A DNA stretch of 64,000 nt from Parasphingorhabdus marina DSM 22363 (GTDB lineage Bacteria > Pseudomonadota > Alphaproteobacteria > Sphingomonadales > Sphingomonadaceae), in NCBI RefSeq assembly GCF_900128895.1, contig NZ_FSQW01000001.1, positions 124,001-188,000 on the forward strand, in the 5' to 3' direction. The position numbers and the translations under genes were made by a program. This document shows positions 26,358 to 33,995 of the stretch, piece after piece (position 1 is the stretch's first letter; every line of letters starts with the position of its first letter). The notes beneath the pieces were generated by a model. The model saw only the letters and a list, made by a program, of their open reading frames with translations. It searched no databases and was not told the origin of the DNA.

Positions 26358-26757
26358 TGACCACCGCCCCCGAACTTTCCAGGCTCATCGTGTAACTGCG
26401 CTCGCCATTGAAATCGCCGCTGTAATCGAGCCGGGCGACGAGAAAGTCTCCCCGCATGATTTCGCCACTTTCAAAGCTCAGTTCATAGCTGTCGATGAGG
26501 CCGTTCAAGGCATGATCCCGGATCCGCAGTTCGGCATCCGACCCGGTGAATACCCCGGCGCCGGAAACCGAAACCGACCGTATGCCTGCCCCGGACAGCA
26601 GCTGCCGCCAGCCAGCGCTGTCCTTGCTGGTGATCACCACCGGCTCGCCGTTAATGGTCAGTTGCGTCGTGCGCAGACCGGCGATGGTGGTGTAACTGAC
26701 GGGATCTGCACCATCACCGATTTTCAGGAGAAAGGCGCTGCCTTTTTCTGCTGCCAT
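26350..26757 (-). CDS. GTA major tail (tube) protein, gp9-like
   Basis: 135 aa TP901-1-family major tail protein: KGSAFLLKIGDGADPVSYTT, IAGLRTTQLTINGEPVVITS and DSAGWRQLLSGAG at the N-terminus, and GDFLVARLDYSGDFNGERSY near the C-terminus. It polymerises as rings to form the tail tube. A 30-nt gap follows the gp8 gene. Confidence 0.9.
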   Translation of the reverse strand: MAAEKGSAFLLKIGDGADPVSYTTIAGLRTTQLTINGEPVVITSKDSAGWRQLLSGAGIRSVSVSGAGVFTGSDAELRIRDHALNGLIDSYELSFESGEIMRGDFLVARLDYSGDFNGERSYTMSLESSGAVVNG

Positions 26758-26787
26758 GATTCTGTTCCTTCGTTCTGGGTCATGAGG

Positions 26788-27186
26788 TTAATTCTGCAGG
26801 CACCGGGCCCGATATTCGATCAGCCCGCGCCATGGACCGGTCGCGCTCCGCAGGATGCGGGAGCGGTGAAAGGCGAAGGTGACGATCTGCCATTCAGCTG
26901 GCTCGGCCACACCGCCTTCCAGAATGGCCTCGATCATTGCCATGATCTGATGGATGCGCGCGGCACTGTCGCCGCTGTCATGCACGGTCAGTCCGATGGA
27001 AAGGAGCCGCCCGGCGCCTGTCTTGTGGCTCCAGTCACGGGACGCACCCGTGCTCAGTGAGACATAGGGATATTCCGCGCGCGGCGGCGGGCCGTCATAG
27101 ATGCCGCTGACCGCTTCCATCAGCGCCTGATCACCCTGCAATGCGCTGACCAGGCTGATCTGCACGGCGTCGAGAGCGCTGCTCAC
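26788..27186 (-). CDS. GTA tail terminator, gp8-like (DUF3168)
   Basis: 132 aa. SSALDAVQISLVSALQGDQA, GIYDGPPPRAEYPYVSLSTG and GLTVHDSGDSAARIHQIMAM are typical of DUF3168 proteins, which cap the head-proximal end of the tail tube. Start is GTG at 27186, overlapping the stop of the small upstream gene by four bases. Confidence 0.88.
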   Translation of the reverse strand: MSSALDAVQISLVSALQGDQALMEAVSGIYDGPPPRAEYPYVSLSTGASRDWSHKTGAGRLLSIGLTVHDSGDSAARIHQIMAMIEAILEGGVAEPAEWQIVTFAFHRSRILRSATGPWRGLIEYRARCLQN

Positions 27187-27416
27187 CGGACACCCTGCAG
27201 CAGGAAGCCGATATCGCGCAGGCTGCTGTTGTCTTCGAGCTCGCTGGACAGATCCGGACCACTGATGATGACATCGTCGCCGTCCTGCCGGGCCTGGACA
27301 TGGTCCGGGAGGTCATCGGTGAGGCCGGTTGTCAGCTTCTCCGCCAGATCATTCACGCGGGTCCGACCCACGGCCATGCCATAAGCCTTCATCTCGGCAC
27401 TCCATTTTTCGATCAT
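27183..27416 (-). CDS. Small GTA-cluster protein between stopper and tail terminator genes
   Basis: 77 aa beginning MIEKWSAEMKAYGMAVGRTR. The strong site GGAGGAGAAC before ATG 27416 fixes the start; a longer reading to 27707 is antisense-like and lacks a site. It overlaps both neighbours by four bases, so it is translated with them. No family was recognised with certainty. It occupies the position of phage head-tail or neck-associated small proteins such as HK97-gp10-like factors; function unknown. Confidence 0.7.
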   Translation of the reverse strand: MIEKWSAEMKAYGMAVGRTRVNDLAEKLTTGLTDDLPDHVQARQDGDDVIISGPDLSSELEDNSSLRDIGFLLQGVR

Positions 27417-27751
27417 CGGTTCTCCTCCGCCAATATGCGGGTCCTGGGTGTCGGCCGAAGTTCGGCGATTACGTTCCGAACCGTCAGAATTCGGTCGTTC
27501 CAGATGATCCGGTCTCCGGGCAAAATTGCGTCCGACTGCCGCATCCGGAATTGCCAGACCAGCAGTGCGCTTCGGCTTTCTGCAATGGATTCCGCACCGG
27601 TACCGGCAGGTGTTGCGGAGGCATGATATTCGCCGATCAGTTCGAATTCCCCTGACGCGGAACCACTGCCATCCCGGACATTCACCGGTCTTTCCACGCG
27701 AATCCATTCACGCAGGGTCCCGGCAAATTCCCGGCTTTTCTCCCGTACCAT
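27413..27751 (-). CDS. GTA head closure/stopper protein, gp7-like
   Basis: 112 aa. EFAGTLREWIRVERPVNVRD, ALLVWQFRMRQSDAILPGDR and IIWNDRILTVRNVIAELR fit the phage head-tail adaptor/head closure family (stopper in GTA nomenclature), which seals DNA in the head and receives the tail. The start at 27751 comes one base after the gp6 stop; an upstream in-frame reading to 27922 lies inside gp6. Confidence 0.8.
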   Translation of the reverse strand: MVREKSREFAGTLREWIRVERPVNVRDGSGSASGEFELIGEYHASATPAGTGAESIAESRSALLVWQFRMRQSDAILPGDRIIWNDRILTVRNVIAELRPTPRTRILAEENR

Positions 27752-27752
27752 C

Positions 27753-28298
27753 TCAGCAGATCCGGATCCGGCGATGGGGCTGCCACAGCGCCGTGACCGC
27801 ATGCGGTGGCCCTTCCATCTCCGGATCGTCGCGATTGGCGTAGAGATGTCCCGCCATCCGCACGATTCCCTGGCGCAGCGAACTCGGAACGTCCGCCCAC
27901 TCCTCCGCAAGGCCCGCGACATAGGTCACGCGCAAGCGCGAAAGACCCGCATCCGCATGGAGGCGGATCCAGCCATAGGCTTCGCTGTCGATATCGACTG
28001 CATAGTCCTCAACCGGAACTTCGGTGGCGGTACCGTCCGAAGCCAGATCCTCGGCCGCCCCAATGACCTGGACCGGCAACTGGCTGAGCCGCTGCCAGAT
28101 ATTCCGGACCGGCAGAATCTCTGTTACCGTCCGCGCAATCAGCAGCTGACGCGTGAAATTTTCGCAGAGGAGAACAGCGCTGCGCAGCATGTCAGACAGG
28201 GTCGCGTCATCCTGGTCATGTACCAGGCGCAAAAAATCCTTCACATCGGCAATCAGGTCGGGCGGGATATCCGGGAGCACATCTATCGAAACAGTCAC
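27753..28298 (-). CDS. GTA head-tail connector (adaptor), gp6-like
   Basis: 181 aa. DVKDFLRLVHDQDDATLSDM and LRSAVLLCENFTRQLL at the N-terminus are the helical signature of phage head-tail connector proteins; WIRLHADAGLSRLRVTYVAG and GIVRMAGHLYANRDD complete the family pattern. It forms the ring below the portal. It is separated from the capsid gene by 117 nt that hold a terminator hairpin, so its transcription may be lower than that of capsid. Confidence 0.87.
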   Translation of the reverse strand: MTVSIDVLPDIPPDLIADVKDFLRLVHDQDDATLSDMLRSAVLLCENFTRQLLIARTVTEILPVRNIWQRLSQLPVQVIGAAEDLASDGTATEVPVEDYAVDIDSEAYGWIRLHADAGLSRLRVTYVAGLAEEWADVPSSLRQGIVRMAGHLYANRDDPEMEGPPHAVTALWQPHRRIRIC

Positions 28299-28330
28299 CA
28301 GTCAGGATCCTTTCGGCGGACAGAATGGAG

Positions 28331-28377
28331 TGAAAAGAAAAGCCTGCACCGGCTCAGGGGAGCTTGCCGGTGCAGGC
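28331..28377 (-). terminator. Intrinsic terminator after the GTA capsid gene
   Basis: On the minus strand GCCTGCACCGGC (28377-28366) pairs perfectly with GCCGGTGCAGGC (28353-28342) over a 12-nt loop, followed at once by TTTTCTTTT. It lies 38 nt after the capsid stop and about 40 nt before the connector start, inside the GTA operon. It should partly end transcription after capsid and favour capsid over tail proteins, or protect the upstream mRNA. Confidence 0.75.
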
Positions 28378-28415
28378 GCTGCCGCCGGGGCGGCAAGACG
28401 GAACGGAGATGTGAT

Positions 28416-29636
28416 TCAGGAGGCGCTGAACTGCATCAGCTTGATCGCCTCGCTGTTCATCACCTGCCCGCCAACCCGCCGGGTCGCGTAGAAATGCACG
28501 AAGGGCTTGTTGGTGAACGGATCCCGCAAAATGCGCGTCGCGCTGCGTTCCGCAATCAGATAGCCGGCACGGAAATTCCCGAACGCGATCGACAGCGAAT
28601 CCGCGGCGATATCGGGCATGTCCTCTGCCTCGACCACCGGGTATCCGAGCAATGTGCCCGGCTGACCCTGGGCGAGCGATGACTGCCACAGAAACGCGCC
28701 ATCCGCGGTCTTGAATTTGCGGATCCGGGCGAGCGTCGCGCTGTTCATGACAAAACTGGCGCCCTGCCGATAAGCCGGCTTCAGCGCGTGCACCAGGTCG
28801 ACCAGCGCATCCTCGCCATCGCTGCCGGCAAAGCCGCCTGCAGCTCCTGAGGCAAGATATTCGAGGGTGCCGAATTCCCGCTGGTCATCCGGCTCATCGG
28901 TCACGGTGCTGTTCAGAAATCCCAGCGGCTGGTTCACGCCGCTGCCGCCCACAAAGGCGGCGCCTTCAGCCCGGGCAAATTCCCGGGCGATCTCGTCGGC
29001 AAGCCAGGCTTCGACATCAAAGGCCGCATCATCGAGCATCGTCTGCGACGCGGCCGGGTTGGCGTAAAGTTCTCCGGTCGGCGGCGCGATCTCGTTGAAA
29101 TTGGGCGTGTCGGTTTCCGGGCGGGCGGCCGTCTCACTGACCCAGCCAGAGGGCGTGCCGCCATCGGTGACCAGCTTGCGGTAGCCCGAACTCCCGGTCT
29201 GGACGACCGTGGCGATCGCGCGGATCGGGGAAATGTCATGGAGCGTCCGCCCGATCAGCGCGTCAATCTCCTGCGGAACCGCGAACCCGCCTTCGGGACC
29301 GGAAGCACCCGAAAAGCTTTTCAGCTCAATCCCGCCATGGTCGCCGCGCCGGAGATATTTTTCGGTAAAGGCCCGAGCCGCATCAGAGACCGGCAGGCCC
29401 TTGATCTCGCTGGCACCGCCGGCAAGCATCGGCCGGGCGGCAGCACGGGAAATCTCGACCATCTGGTCCTTCAGGCTGTCGACATCGCTGCACAGACCAG
29501 AGATCCGCTGATCGCTGGCACCGGACGAATCCGCATCTGCGGCTTCCGTGTCAAAGCTCGCTTCCAGCGGATCAGCCTTATACTCCAGATCGGCACACTC
29601 CATGTCGGCCGGGAGCGGGGCAGAGGTATCAGTCAT
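28416..29636 (-). CDS. GTA major capsid protein, gp5-like (HK97 fold)
   Basis: 406 aa. The first roughly 100 residues are an acidic, partly helical delta/scaffold region (SGLCSDVDSLKDQMVEISRA) that the protease should remove; the HK97 fold follows from about GGFAVPQEIDALIGRTLHDI. Typical segments are YANPAASQTMLDDAAFDVEA, WLADEIAREFARAEGAAFVG, the SGVNQPLGFL segment and FVMNSATLARIRKFKT. It builds the head shell and is the most abundant GTA protein. An intrinsic terminator follows. Confidence 0.93.
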   Translation of the reverse strand: MTDTSAPLPADMECADLEYKADPLEASFDTEAADADSSGASDQRISGLCSDVDSLKDQMVEISRAAARPMLAGGASEIKGLPVSDAARAFTEKYLRRGDHGGIELKSFSGASGPEGGFAVPQEIDALIGRTLHDISPIRAIATVVQTGSSGYRKLVTDGGTPSGWVSETAARPETDTPNFNEIAPPTGELYANPAASQTMLDDAAFDVEAWLADEIAREFARAEGAAFVGGSGVNQPLGFLNSTVTDEPDDQREFGTLEYLASGAAGGFAGSDGEDALVDLVHALKPAYRQGASFVMNSATLARIRKFKTADGAFLWQSSLAQGQPGTLLGYPVVEAEDMPDIAADSLSIAFGNFRAGYLIAERSATRILRDPFTNKPFVHFYATRRVGGQVMNSEAIKLMQFSAS

Positions 29637-29689
29637 GTCATTCCTTTCAGTTGGGCAATGGGAAAAACCGGGCGGGGAAGCCCGGCGCG

Positions 29690-30100
29690 TCAGTTGTCGG
29701 CATCAGCCAGCGCAATGATCTGCGCCCGGCTCTGCATCGGGTGGGTTACAAGCGAGAATTCGGCGACATCGAGGTCCAGCAATTCGCGGGGGATGTGGCC
29801 ACGGGCCTCGCGCACACGGTATCCGAAACTGAGTCCGGTCACGGCTCCGGAGCGCAACATCTTCAAGGCAAGACGACCCGTCCGTGTTGTTTCGCGGACT
29901 GTTGCAATGACCTGCAAACCGCGATCATCTTCGCGGGCATGGCCGACCATACCGATCGGTCGCAGCGGGTCATGCTGCCACAGCAGAGGCATTTCCCGCC
30001 CCGGCTCGAGATCGCCAAAAGCACCTGGACGGATAATATCGCCGCCCCGGTCGACTTGATTGAAAATCGCCGCATAGCCGGCAAATCGCATGGCCGTCAC
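29690..30100 (-). CDS. GTA prohead protease, gp4-like (HK97 family)
   Basis: 136 aa serine protease that matures the capsid. MRFAGYAAIFNQVDRGGDII starts the fold; catalytic His lies in MPLLWQHDP and Ser in AVTGLSFGYRV; EFSLVTHPMQ closes the domain. The protein is compact compared with phage proteases. Its start overlaps the DUF6127 stop by four bases; the capsid gene follows after 53 nt. Confidence 0.9.
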   Translation of the reverse strand: MTAMRFAGYAAIFNQVDRGGDIIRPGAFGDLEPGREMPLLWQHDPLRPIGMVGHAREDDRGLQVIATVRETTRTGRLALKMLRSGAVTGLSFGYRVREARGHIPRELLDLDVAEFSLVTHPMQSRAQIIALADADN

Positions 30101-30405
30101 TGGATCATGTCACCCAGACCCAGACGGACGGCAATGCCAATCAACAACAGCGCCAGCATGCCGCGCACGATCCAGGTCAGCACCGCCTTCCACGCACTGG
30201 CCTTTGCATCCCGCCACGCCCGGAGCAGCTCTCGCAGCTGGTCAATATCGTCCTGCGCCTTGGGGTCGGCCAGTCCCAGCCGGTCGAGCACTCGCTCGGC
30301 ACCGCTGTCCGTCGCTTCCTCGACAATCGCACGCAGCGTGACAAGATCCGCGCCCTCACCCTCCGCCTGCTCGAGCAAGCGGGCGAGCATTTCATCCTTG
30401 TACAT
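30097..30405 (-). CDS. DUF6127 membrane protein in GTA cluster (gp3.5)
   Basis: 102 aa. Helical N-terminal part (LARLLEQAEGEGADLVTLRA, then DDIDQLRELLRAWRDAKASA) and one C-terminal membrane helix (WIVRGMLALLLIGIAVRLGLG). The sequence fits DUF6127, which I associate with sphingomonad-type GTA clusters; function unknown. The site AAGGAA precedes ATG 30405. A dispersed repeat ends 17 nt upstream, and the gene overlaps the protease start. Rhodobacter's GTA cluster has a small open frame at this place as well, but equivalence was not shown. Confidence 0.78.
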   Translation of the reverse strand: MYKDEMLARLLEQAEGEGADLVTLRAIVEEATDSGAERVLDRLGLADPKAQDDIDQLRELLRAWRDAKASAWKAVLTWIVRGMLALLLIGIAVRLGLGDMIQ

Positions 30406-30422
30406 GGTGATATTCCTTTTTT

Positions 30423-30647
30423 TTTGACCTCAAGCGCCGGGCGCGGGCATCCGCCCGCTTGGCTTTCCTCGCAGTAGCTCGGGCGCGCAGTCGCGCTTGC
30501 CGACGCTACGCGTCGGATTGGTACCCTATCGAAAGATCACCGAACCGAGCGCAGCGAGGCAAGGGCGCCAAAATCTTCTGGCGTCCGCCGCGCCTTATGG
30601 CGCGTAGCCAAGGCGACGGATGTCGCCGCCCGGCGCTTGAGGTCAAA
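30423..30647. repeat. Dispersed repeat copy R1, inside the GTA operon
   Basis: A 225-bp element bounded by a perfect 21-bp inverted repeat (30423-30443 and 30627-30647), whose shared core is CCTCAAGCGCCGGGCG. Inside are smaller hairpins: GCGGGCATCCGCCCGC, CGACGCTACGCGTCG and GGCGACGGATGTCGCC. It fills most of the 293-nt gap between the portal stop (30699) and DUF6127 start (30405). The antiparallel open frames across it are composition artefacts. Copies R2-R5 lie at 38.8, 39.6, 42.2 and 53.2 kb. Confidence 0.85.
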
Positions 30648-30698
30648 CAAAGACTCCAGATCTCTCCGTTATTCCAATCCCTCGCTCAACCTTCCCCC

Positions 30699-31850
30699 CT
30701 AATCAATCCCGAGCAATTTTCGCTTCTCCTCCCCGGTCAGGAAATCCGCGGCGCTGATCTGGTTCCACATGCGCTCGCGATCTTCGGACAGGGCCGGGAT
30801 CTGGTCGCGGTCGACGCGCAAGTCGAGATCGGGCCACCAGGGTTTCAGTCCGCGGGACAGCCCTTCGAGGATCTTCCCGGCGAGCGGCAGGATGGTCAGC
30901 CGCCACAGGGCGCGATTGGCCTCCCGATAATTGGCATAGCTGTTGTCGCCGGGCAGGCCGAGCAGCATCGGCGGGACGCCAAAGGCCAGTGCAATTTCCC
31001 GCGCTGCCGCGGCCTTGAGCGCCACGAAATCCATTTCCGCCGGGGTCATGCTGAGTGCCTGCCAGCTGAGGCCGCCCTCAAGCAGCAAGGGCCGGCCAGC
31101 ATTGTCGCGGCCGGAAAAGCTCGCCTCCATTTCGGCGCGCAATCGGTCAACCTGTTCGCCGGACAGATGTGCACCATCGGGTCCGGGATCATGAACCAGC
31201 GCGCCAGATGGTCGCGCCGCATTGTCCAGCAGGGCGCGGTTCCAGTCGGACGCGCGGTTGTGCACCGCCACCGCTCCGGCAGCGGCACCCAGACATCCGA
31301 GGCCATAATGGTCATCGGTCGGATGAAAGGCCTTTATATGGACAATCTGCACTGGCCCGGCTGCATCATTTGCCGGATATCGGGTCTCATGTTCCCCGGC
31401 CCGATAGACATAGGCCGCCGGCCATCCGGTCGCATCCGGTTCCACCGTGATCCGGTCGGGACGCAGTGCGTACAGTTCGGGCGGATTGTTTCTGCCAACC
31501 TCCTCGGCAACACCGGCAATCTGCACATAGGCATTGCCGTGCAGCAAGAGATGAGCCGTGATTGTTTCCAGCAAGGGCTGTCCGGCCACGCTTTGCCCGA
31601 TCAGTGCCGCCGCCTTGTCTTGCAGCGGCATTAATGGCGCATCGGCCACCGCTTCCGACACGATGCGCACGGCGCGCTGGGCCACAGCGTTTTCCACATA
31701 GGCTTCCCGCACCGAGGCCTCATAGGAAAACGGCGCCGTTCCCGAGAAAAAGGCCCCGCCATAAGTCCCGATATAAGACCGTCCCAGTGACGGCCGAGAC
31801 CTTCCGCTCCCGCCCTTGAAGGCCAGCGCGAAGTTTTTCCAGAATGTCAT
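30699..31850 (-). CDS. GTA portal protein, gp3-like (HK97 family)
   Basis: 383 aa. The portal family pattern is clear: AYVENAVAQRAVRIVSEAVA followed by DAPLMPL, LLLHGNAYVQIAG, ELYALRPDRITVEPD, AMEASFSGRDNAGRPLLLEG-like (here AEMEASFSGRDNAGRPLLLE), and VPPMLLGLPGDNSYANYREA. It makes the dodecameric DNA channel at one head vertex. The gene begins 8 nt after the terminase stop; a repeat element follows it. Confidence 0.93.
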   Translation of the reverse strand: MTFWKNFALAFKGGSGRSRPSLGRSYIGTYGGAFFSGTAPFSYEASVREAYVENAVAQRAVRIVSEAVADAPLMPLQDKAAALIGQSVAGQPLLETITAHLLLHGNAYVQIAGVAEEVGRNNPPELYALRPDRITVEPDATGWPAAYVYRAGEHETRYPANDAAGPVQIVHIKAFHPTDDHYGLGCLGAAAGAVAVHNRASDWNRALLDNAARPSGALVHDPGPDGAHLSGEQVDRLRAEMEASFSGRDNAGRPLLLEGGLSWQALSMTPAEMDFVALKAAAAREIALAFGVPPMLLGLPGDNSYANYREANRALWRLTILPLAGKILEGLSRGLKPWWPDLDLRVDRDQIPALSEDRERMWNQISAADFLTGEEKRKLLGID

Positions 31851-31858
31851 GTGTCTTC

Positions 31859-33190
31859 CTAAATCATGGGTCTGATATTTGGTGTCCTGGCGCGAGCCAG
31901 CATCAGTTCGGTCAGCGCCCAGACCAGTGCATCCGCACGGTCAGGAGATCGACCCGGGCCTTCATAAGCACCACCTGTGAGAAGCCCGCACATTTCGTCC
32001 TCGAGGCGCGGGAAGCATCCCGCGTGATGTACCCGGCCATTCTCGTAAAGGGCGGCGACCGGCTCCGCCCGGGCCACCTTGCCCCGCGCGGCGTGAACCA
32101 GCCGGACGGGCAGCGAAATTCGCGCCGCCTGCAACACCGATTTGACCATCGCGCCGCCCTGATTGGCTTCGGCAATGATGCGGTCGGCGTTCCAGTGTTC
32201 CGCACTGCTCGCAACCGCCCGCGCCCAGGTTTCGGGACTGGCCTGCTCCACCGAACAATCAGCCAGAACAAAGCCGCGGATCGCGCTTCCCGACCCGGTC
32301 ACGCCAGCGACAATGATCCCGCAGGCATCCCCATGGGCCGAAGCCGGTGGATCCACACCGATAACGATCCGGTCCAGCAGCAGTCTGTTTTGTACGCGAC
32401 TGGATTCAATCATTTGCCGCGACCAGAGAGCGCCCGCAATGTCCTCGATCAGTTCCCCGTCCAGCTCCTGGCGTCCCAGCCGTGTTCCGGCATAGTCACG
32501 CTCCATGGCGGTCAGAAAAGCCTGCGGCAGGTTGAGCGCATTGGCATATGTCCGGCCTCGTGTGATCACAACATCCGGGTCCTTGACCAGTGTCCGCACC
32601 AGCGGCACCGGGCGCGGCGTTGTTGTCAGCACCACTTGCGGATTTTCCCCCAGACGCAATCCCATTTTGAGATTGTGCCAGGTCGCTTCCGCCTGCCCGG
32701 CATTGTTGATCCACTTGGCAATTTCATCACACCATGAGTGGCTCGATTGCGGACCACGCAGTGCTTCCGGTTCGGCCGCGGAATAGATCTGCGCTTCCGC
32801 GCCACCGGGCCAGCGCAACCGCTTGAGTGACGGCTCCCATTCCGGTCGTTGGTCCGGCGCAGAAATGGTCAACAGGCCGCTTTCCCCCTCGATCATCACC
32901 GACCGGCATTCAGCATAATTGGCGCCGACCAGAGCAAACCGGGCAGAACCATCCTGTTCGGCAATCGCGCGCACCCATTCGGCGCCCGCCCGGGTCTTGC
33001 CAAAGCCGCGGCCGGCCATGATCAGCCAGGTTGACCATGGCGGGTCCGGCGGCATCTGGTCGGGACGCCCCCACCGGGTCCAGTCATGCTCCCAGCAAAT
33101 CAGTTCCCGTTCGGTCAAGCCATTCAGGAAGCGTGTCTGATCCGCCGGCTCCTGCGCGATCAGGTGCCGCGCAGTCCGGACTCCTGTCAT
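31859..33190 (-). CDS. GTA large terminase, gp2-like
   Basis: 443 aa DNA-packaging motor. The Walker A motif is MAGRGFGKTRAG (about residues 58-69), Walker B with catalytic Glu is SHSWCDEIAKW (about 150-160) and the coupling motif is VVLTTTPRPV; the nuclease domain includes IVIGVDPPASAHGDACGI and, near the C-terminus, DRADALVWALTELM. In GTAs this motor packages random host DNA head by head. Three bases separate it from gp1. Confidence 0.95.
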   Translation of the reverse strand: MTGVRTARHLIAQEPADQTRFLNGLTERELICWEHDWTRWGRPDQMPPDPPWSTWLIMAGRGFGKTRAGAEWVRAIAEQDGSARFALVGANYAECRSVMIEGESGLLTISAPDQRPEWEPSLKRLRWPGGAEAQIYSAAEPEALRGPQSSHSWCDEIAKWINNAGQAEATWHNLKMGLRLGENPQVVLTTTPRPVPLVRTLVKDPDVVITRGRTYANALNLPQAFLTAMERDYAGTRLGRQELDGELIEDIAGALWSRQMIESSRVQNRLLLDRIVIGVDPPASAHGDACGIIVAGVTGSGSAIRGFVLADCSVEQASPETWARAVASSAEHWNADRIIAEANQGGAMVKSVLQAARISLPVRLVHAARGKVARAEPVAALYENGRVHHAGCFPRLEDEMCGLLTGGAYEGPGRSPDRADALVWALTELMLARARTPNIRPMI

Positions 33191-33193
33191 TGT

Positions 33194-33736
33194 TCAGTTC
33201 CTGTAATGCACGGATAACGAACTACCCGGCTGTTTGTTTTCCCGCTCCTCATCCTGTTTCCGCTGCCGCTGGTATTCCAGCCGGTCCCGCATCGCATCCA
33301 GTTTGGCGTCAATCCGCGCCCGCATCTCGCTGATGTCGCCCATTTGCTCCCGCGCCGCCCGCTCGAGCGCCACGGTCTGCTTGTGCAGCGAGAGCAGACG
33401 AAACGCTGCATGATCATTAAATTGCCGTATCGCGCCGATCTTCCGTCCGTTGTGAAATACCGGTTTCAGGACTCCGTGCCGGGCCCGCTCGAGCAGTTCC
33501 GTTTCCAGCAATTCAAATCCGGCGGTCAGCGCCTTGCGCCACGCATCGGCAAATTCCGGATCCTTCTCCCGCCACAAATAGATCGTGGATTTGGCCAGCC
33601 CGGCCTTGTCAGCCGCAACCGTCACGCTGGAGGTCGCCGCCAGCTCCGACAGGAACACCCGGCGCTGGTTTTCCCGGTACCCGATCCCCGGTTCACCGGA
33701 AGACAACAGGCTTCGGCCGGACGACCGGCGCTTCAC
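33194..33736 (-). CDS. GTA gp1-like small terminase
   Basis: 180 aa. A helix-turn-helix-like segment, TVAADKAGLAKSTIYLWREK (about residues 38-57), is followed by helices and a Gln/Arg/Glu-rich C-terminal tail. In Rhodobacter gp1 is the small terminase, which has weak or no specific DNA binding. Start is GTG at 33736 behind GAGGTC, with a long leader (about 140 nt) from the candidate promoter. First gene of the cluster. Confidence 0.83.
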   Translation of the reverse strand: MKRRSSGRSLLSSGEPGIGYRENQRRVFLSELAATSSVTVAADKAGLAKSTIYLWREKDPEFADAWRKALTAGFELLETELLERARHGVLKPVFHNGRKIGAIRQFNDHAAFRLLSLHKQTVALERAAREQMGDISEMRARIDAKLDAMRDRLEYQRQRKQDEERENKQPGSSLSVHYRN

Positions 33737-33826
33737 GGCCGGGACCTCATATTGTGCATTCTGATCCTGTCATGAACATGTTGATTGAGGACGGCCGCAC
33801 TTTCGCGGCTGATCCTGTTCGAATCT

Positions 33827-33854
33827 ATTCGGGAACGATTGGCCCGTCCCGAAT
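33827..33854. promoter_or_regulatory. Hairpin in the GTA leader
   Basis: ATTCGGGA (33827-33834) and TCCCGAAT (33847-33854) form a perfect 8-bp stem with a 12-nt loop, lying between the candidate GTA promoter and the gp1 start. A second short inverted element, CGAAT-AG-ATTCG, overlaps its left arm (33820-33831). Could be an operator or RNA structure. Confidence 0.35.
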
Positions 33855-33876
33855 CGCTTTCGTTCGATGATTGCAA

Positions 33877-33905
33877 GATGTACCTAAAGAGCGTGACGAT
33901 GTCAA
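33877..33905 (-). promoter_or_regulatory. Candidate GTA promoter with flanking inverted GTAC sites
   Basis: On the minus strand a consensus TTGACA (33905-33900) is followed after exactly 17 nt by TACATC (33882-33877). The region is AT-rich compared with its surroundings. Two inverted half-sites, ATGTACC at 33878-33884 and GGTACAT at 33922-33928, overlap the -10 and lie upstream of the -35, as for a looping repressor or activator pair. No GafA or CtrA site was recognised. Confidence 0.6.
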
Positions 33906-33995
33906 GTATTTTATCCTATTTGGTACATTTCTTCCAGAGAGTTATCCTTTCCCATTGCGGGCGGGATTTTTTGCAAAGGTCAAATATCGCTGCGC

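Noticed and set aside
18849-33736. Active prophage
   Set aside because: No integrase, repressor, replication or lysis genes, and gene order and protein sizes follow RcGTA-like elements.
33820-33860. LexA-type SOS box near GTTC/GAAC sequences before gp1
   Set aside because: The alphaproteobacterial spacing GTTC-N7-GTTC is not met; the bases form a different inverted repeat.
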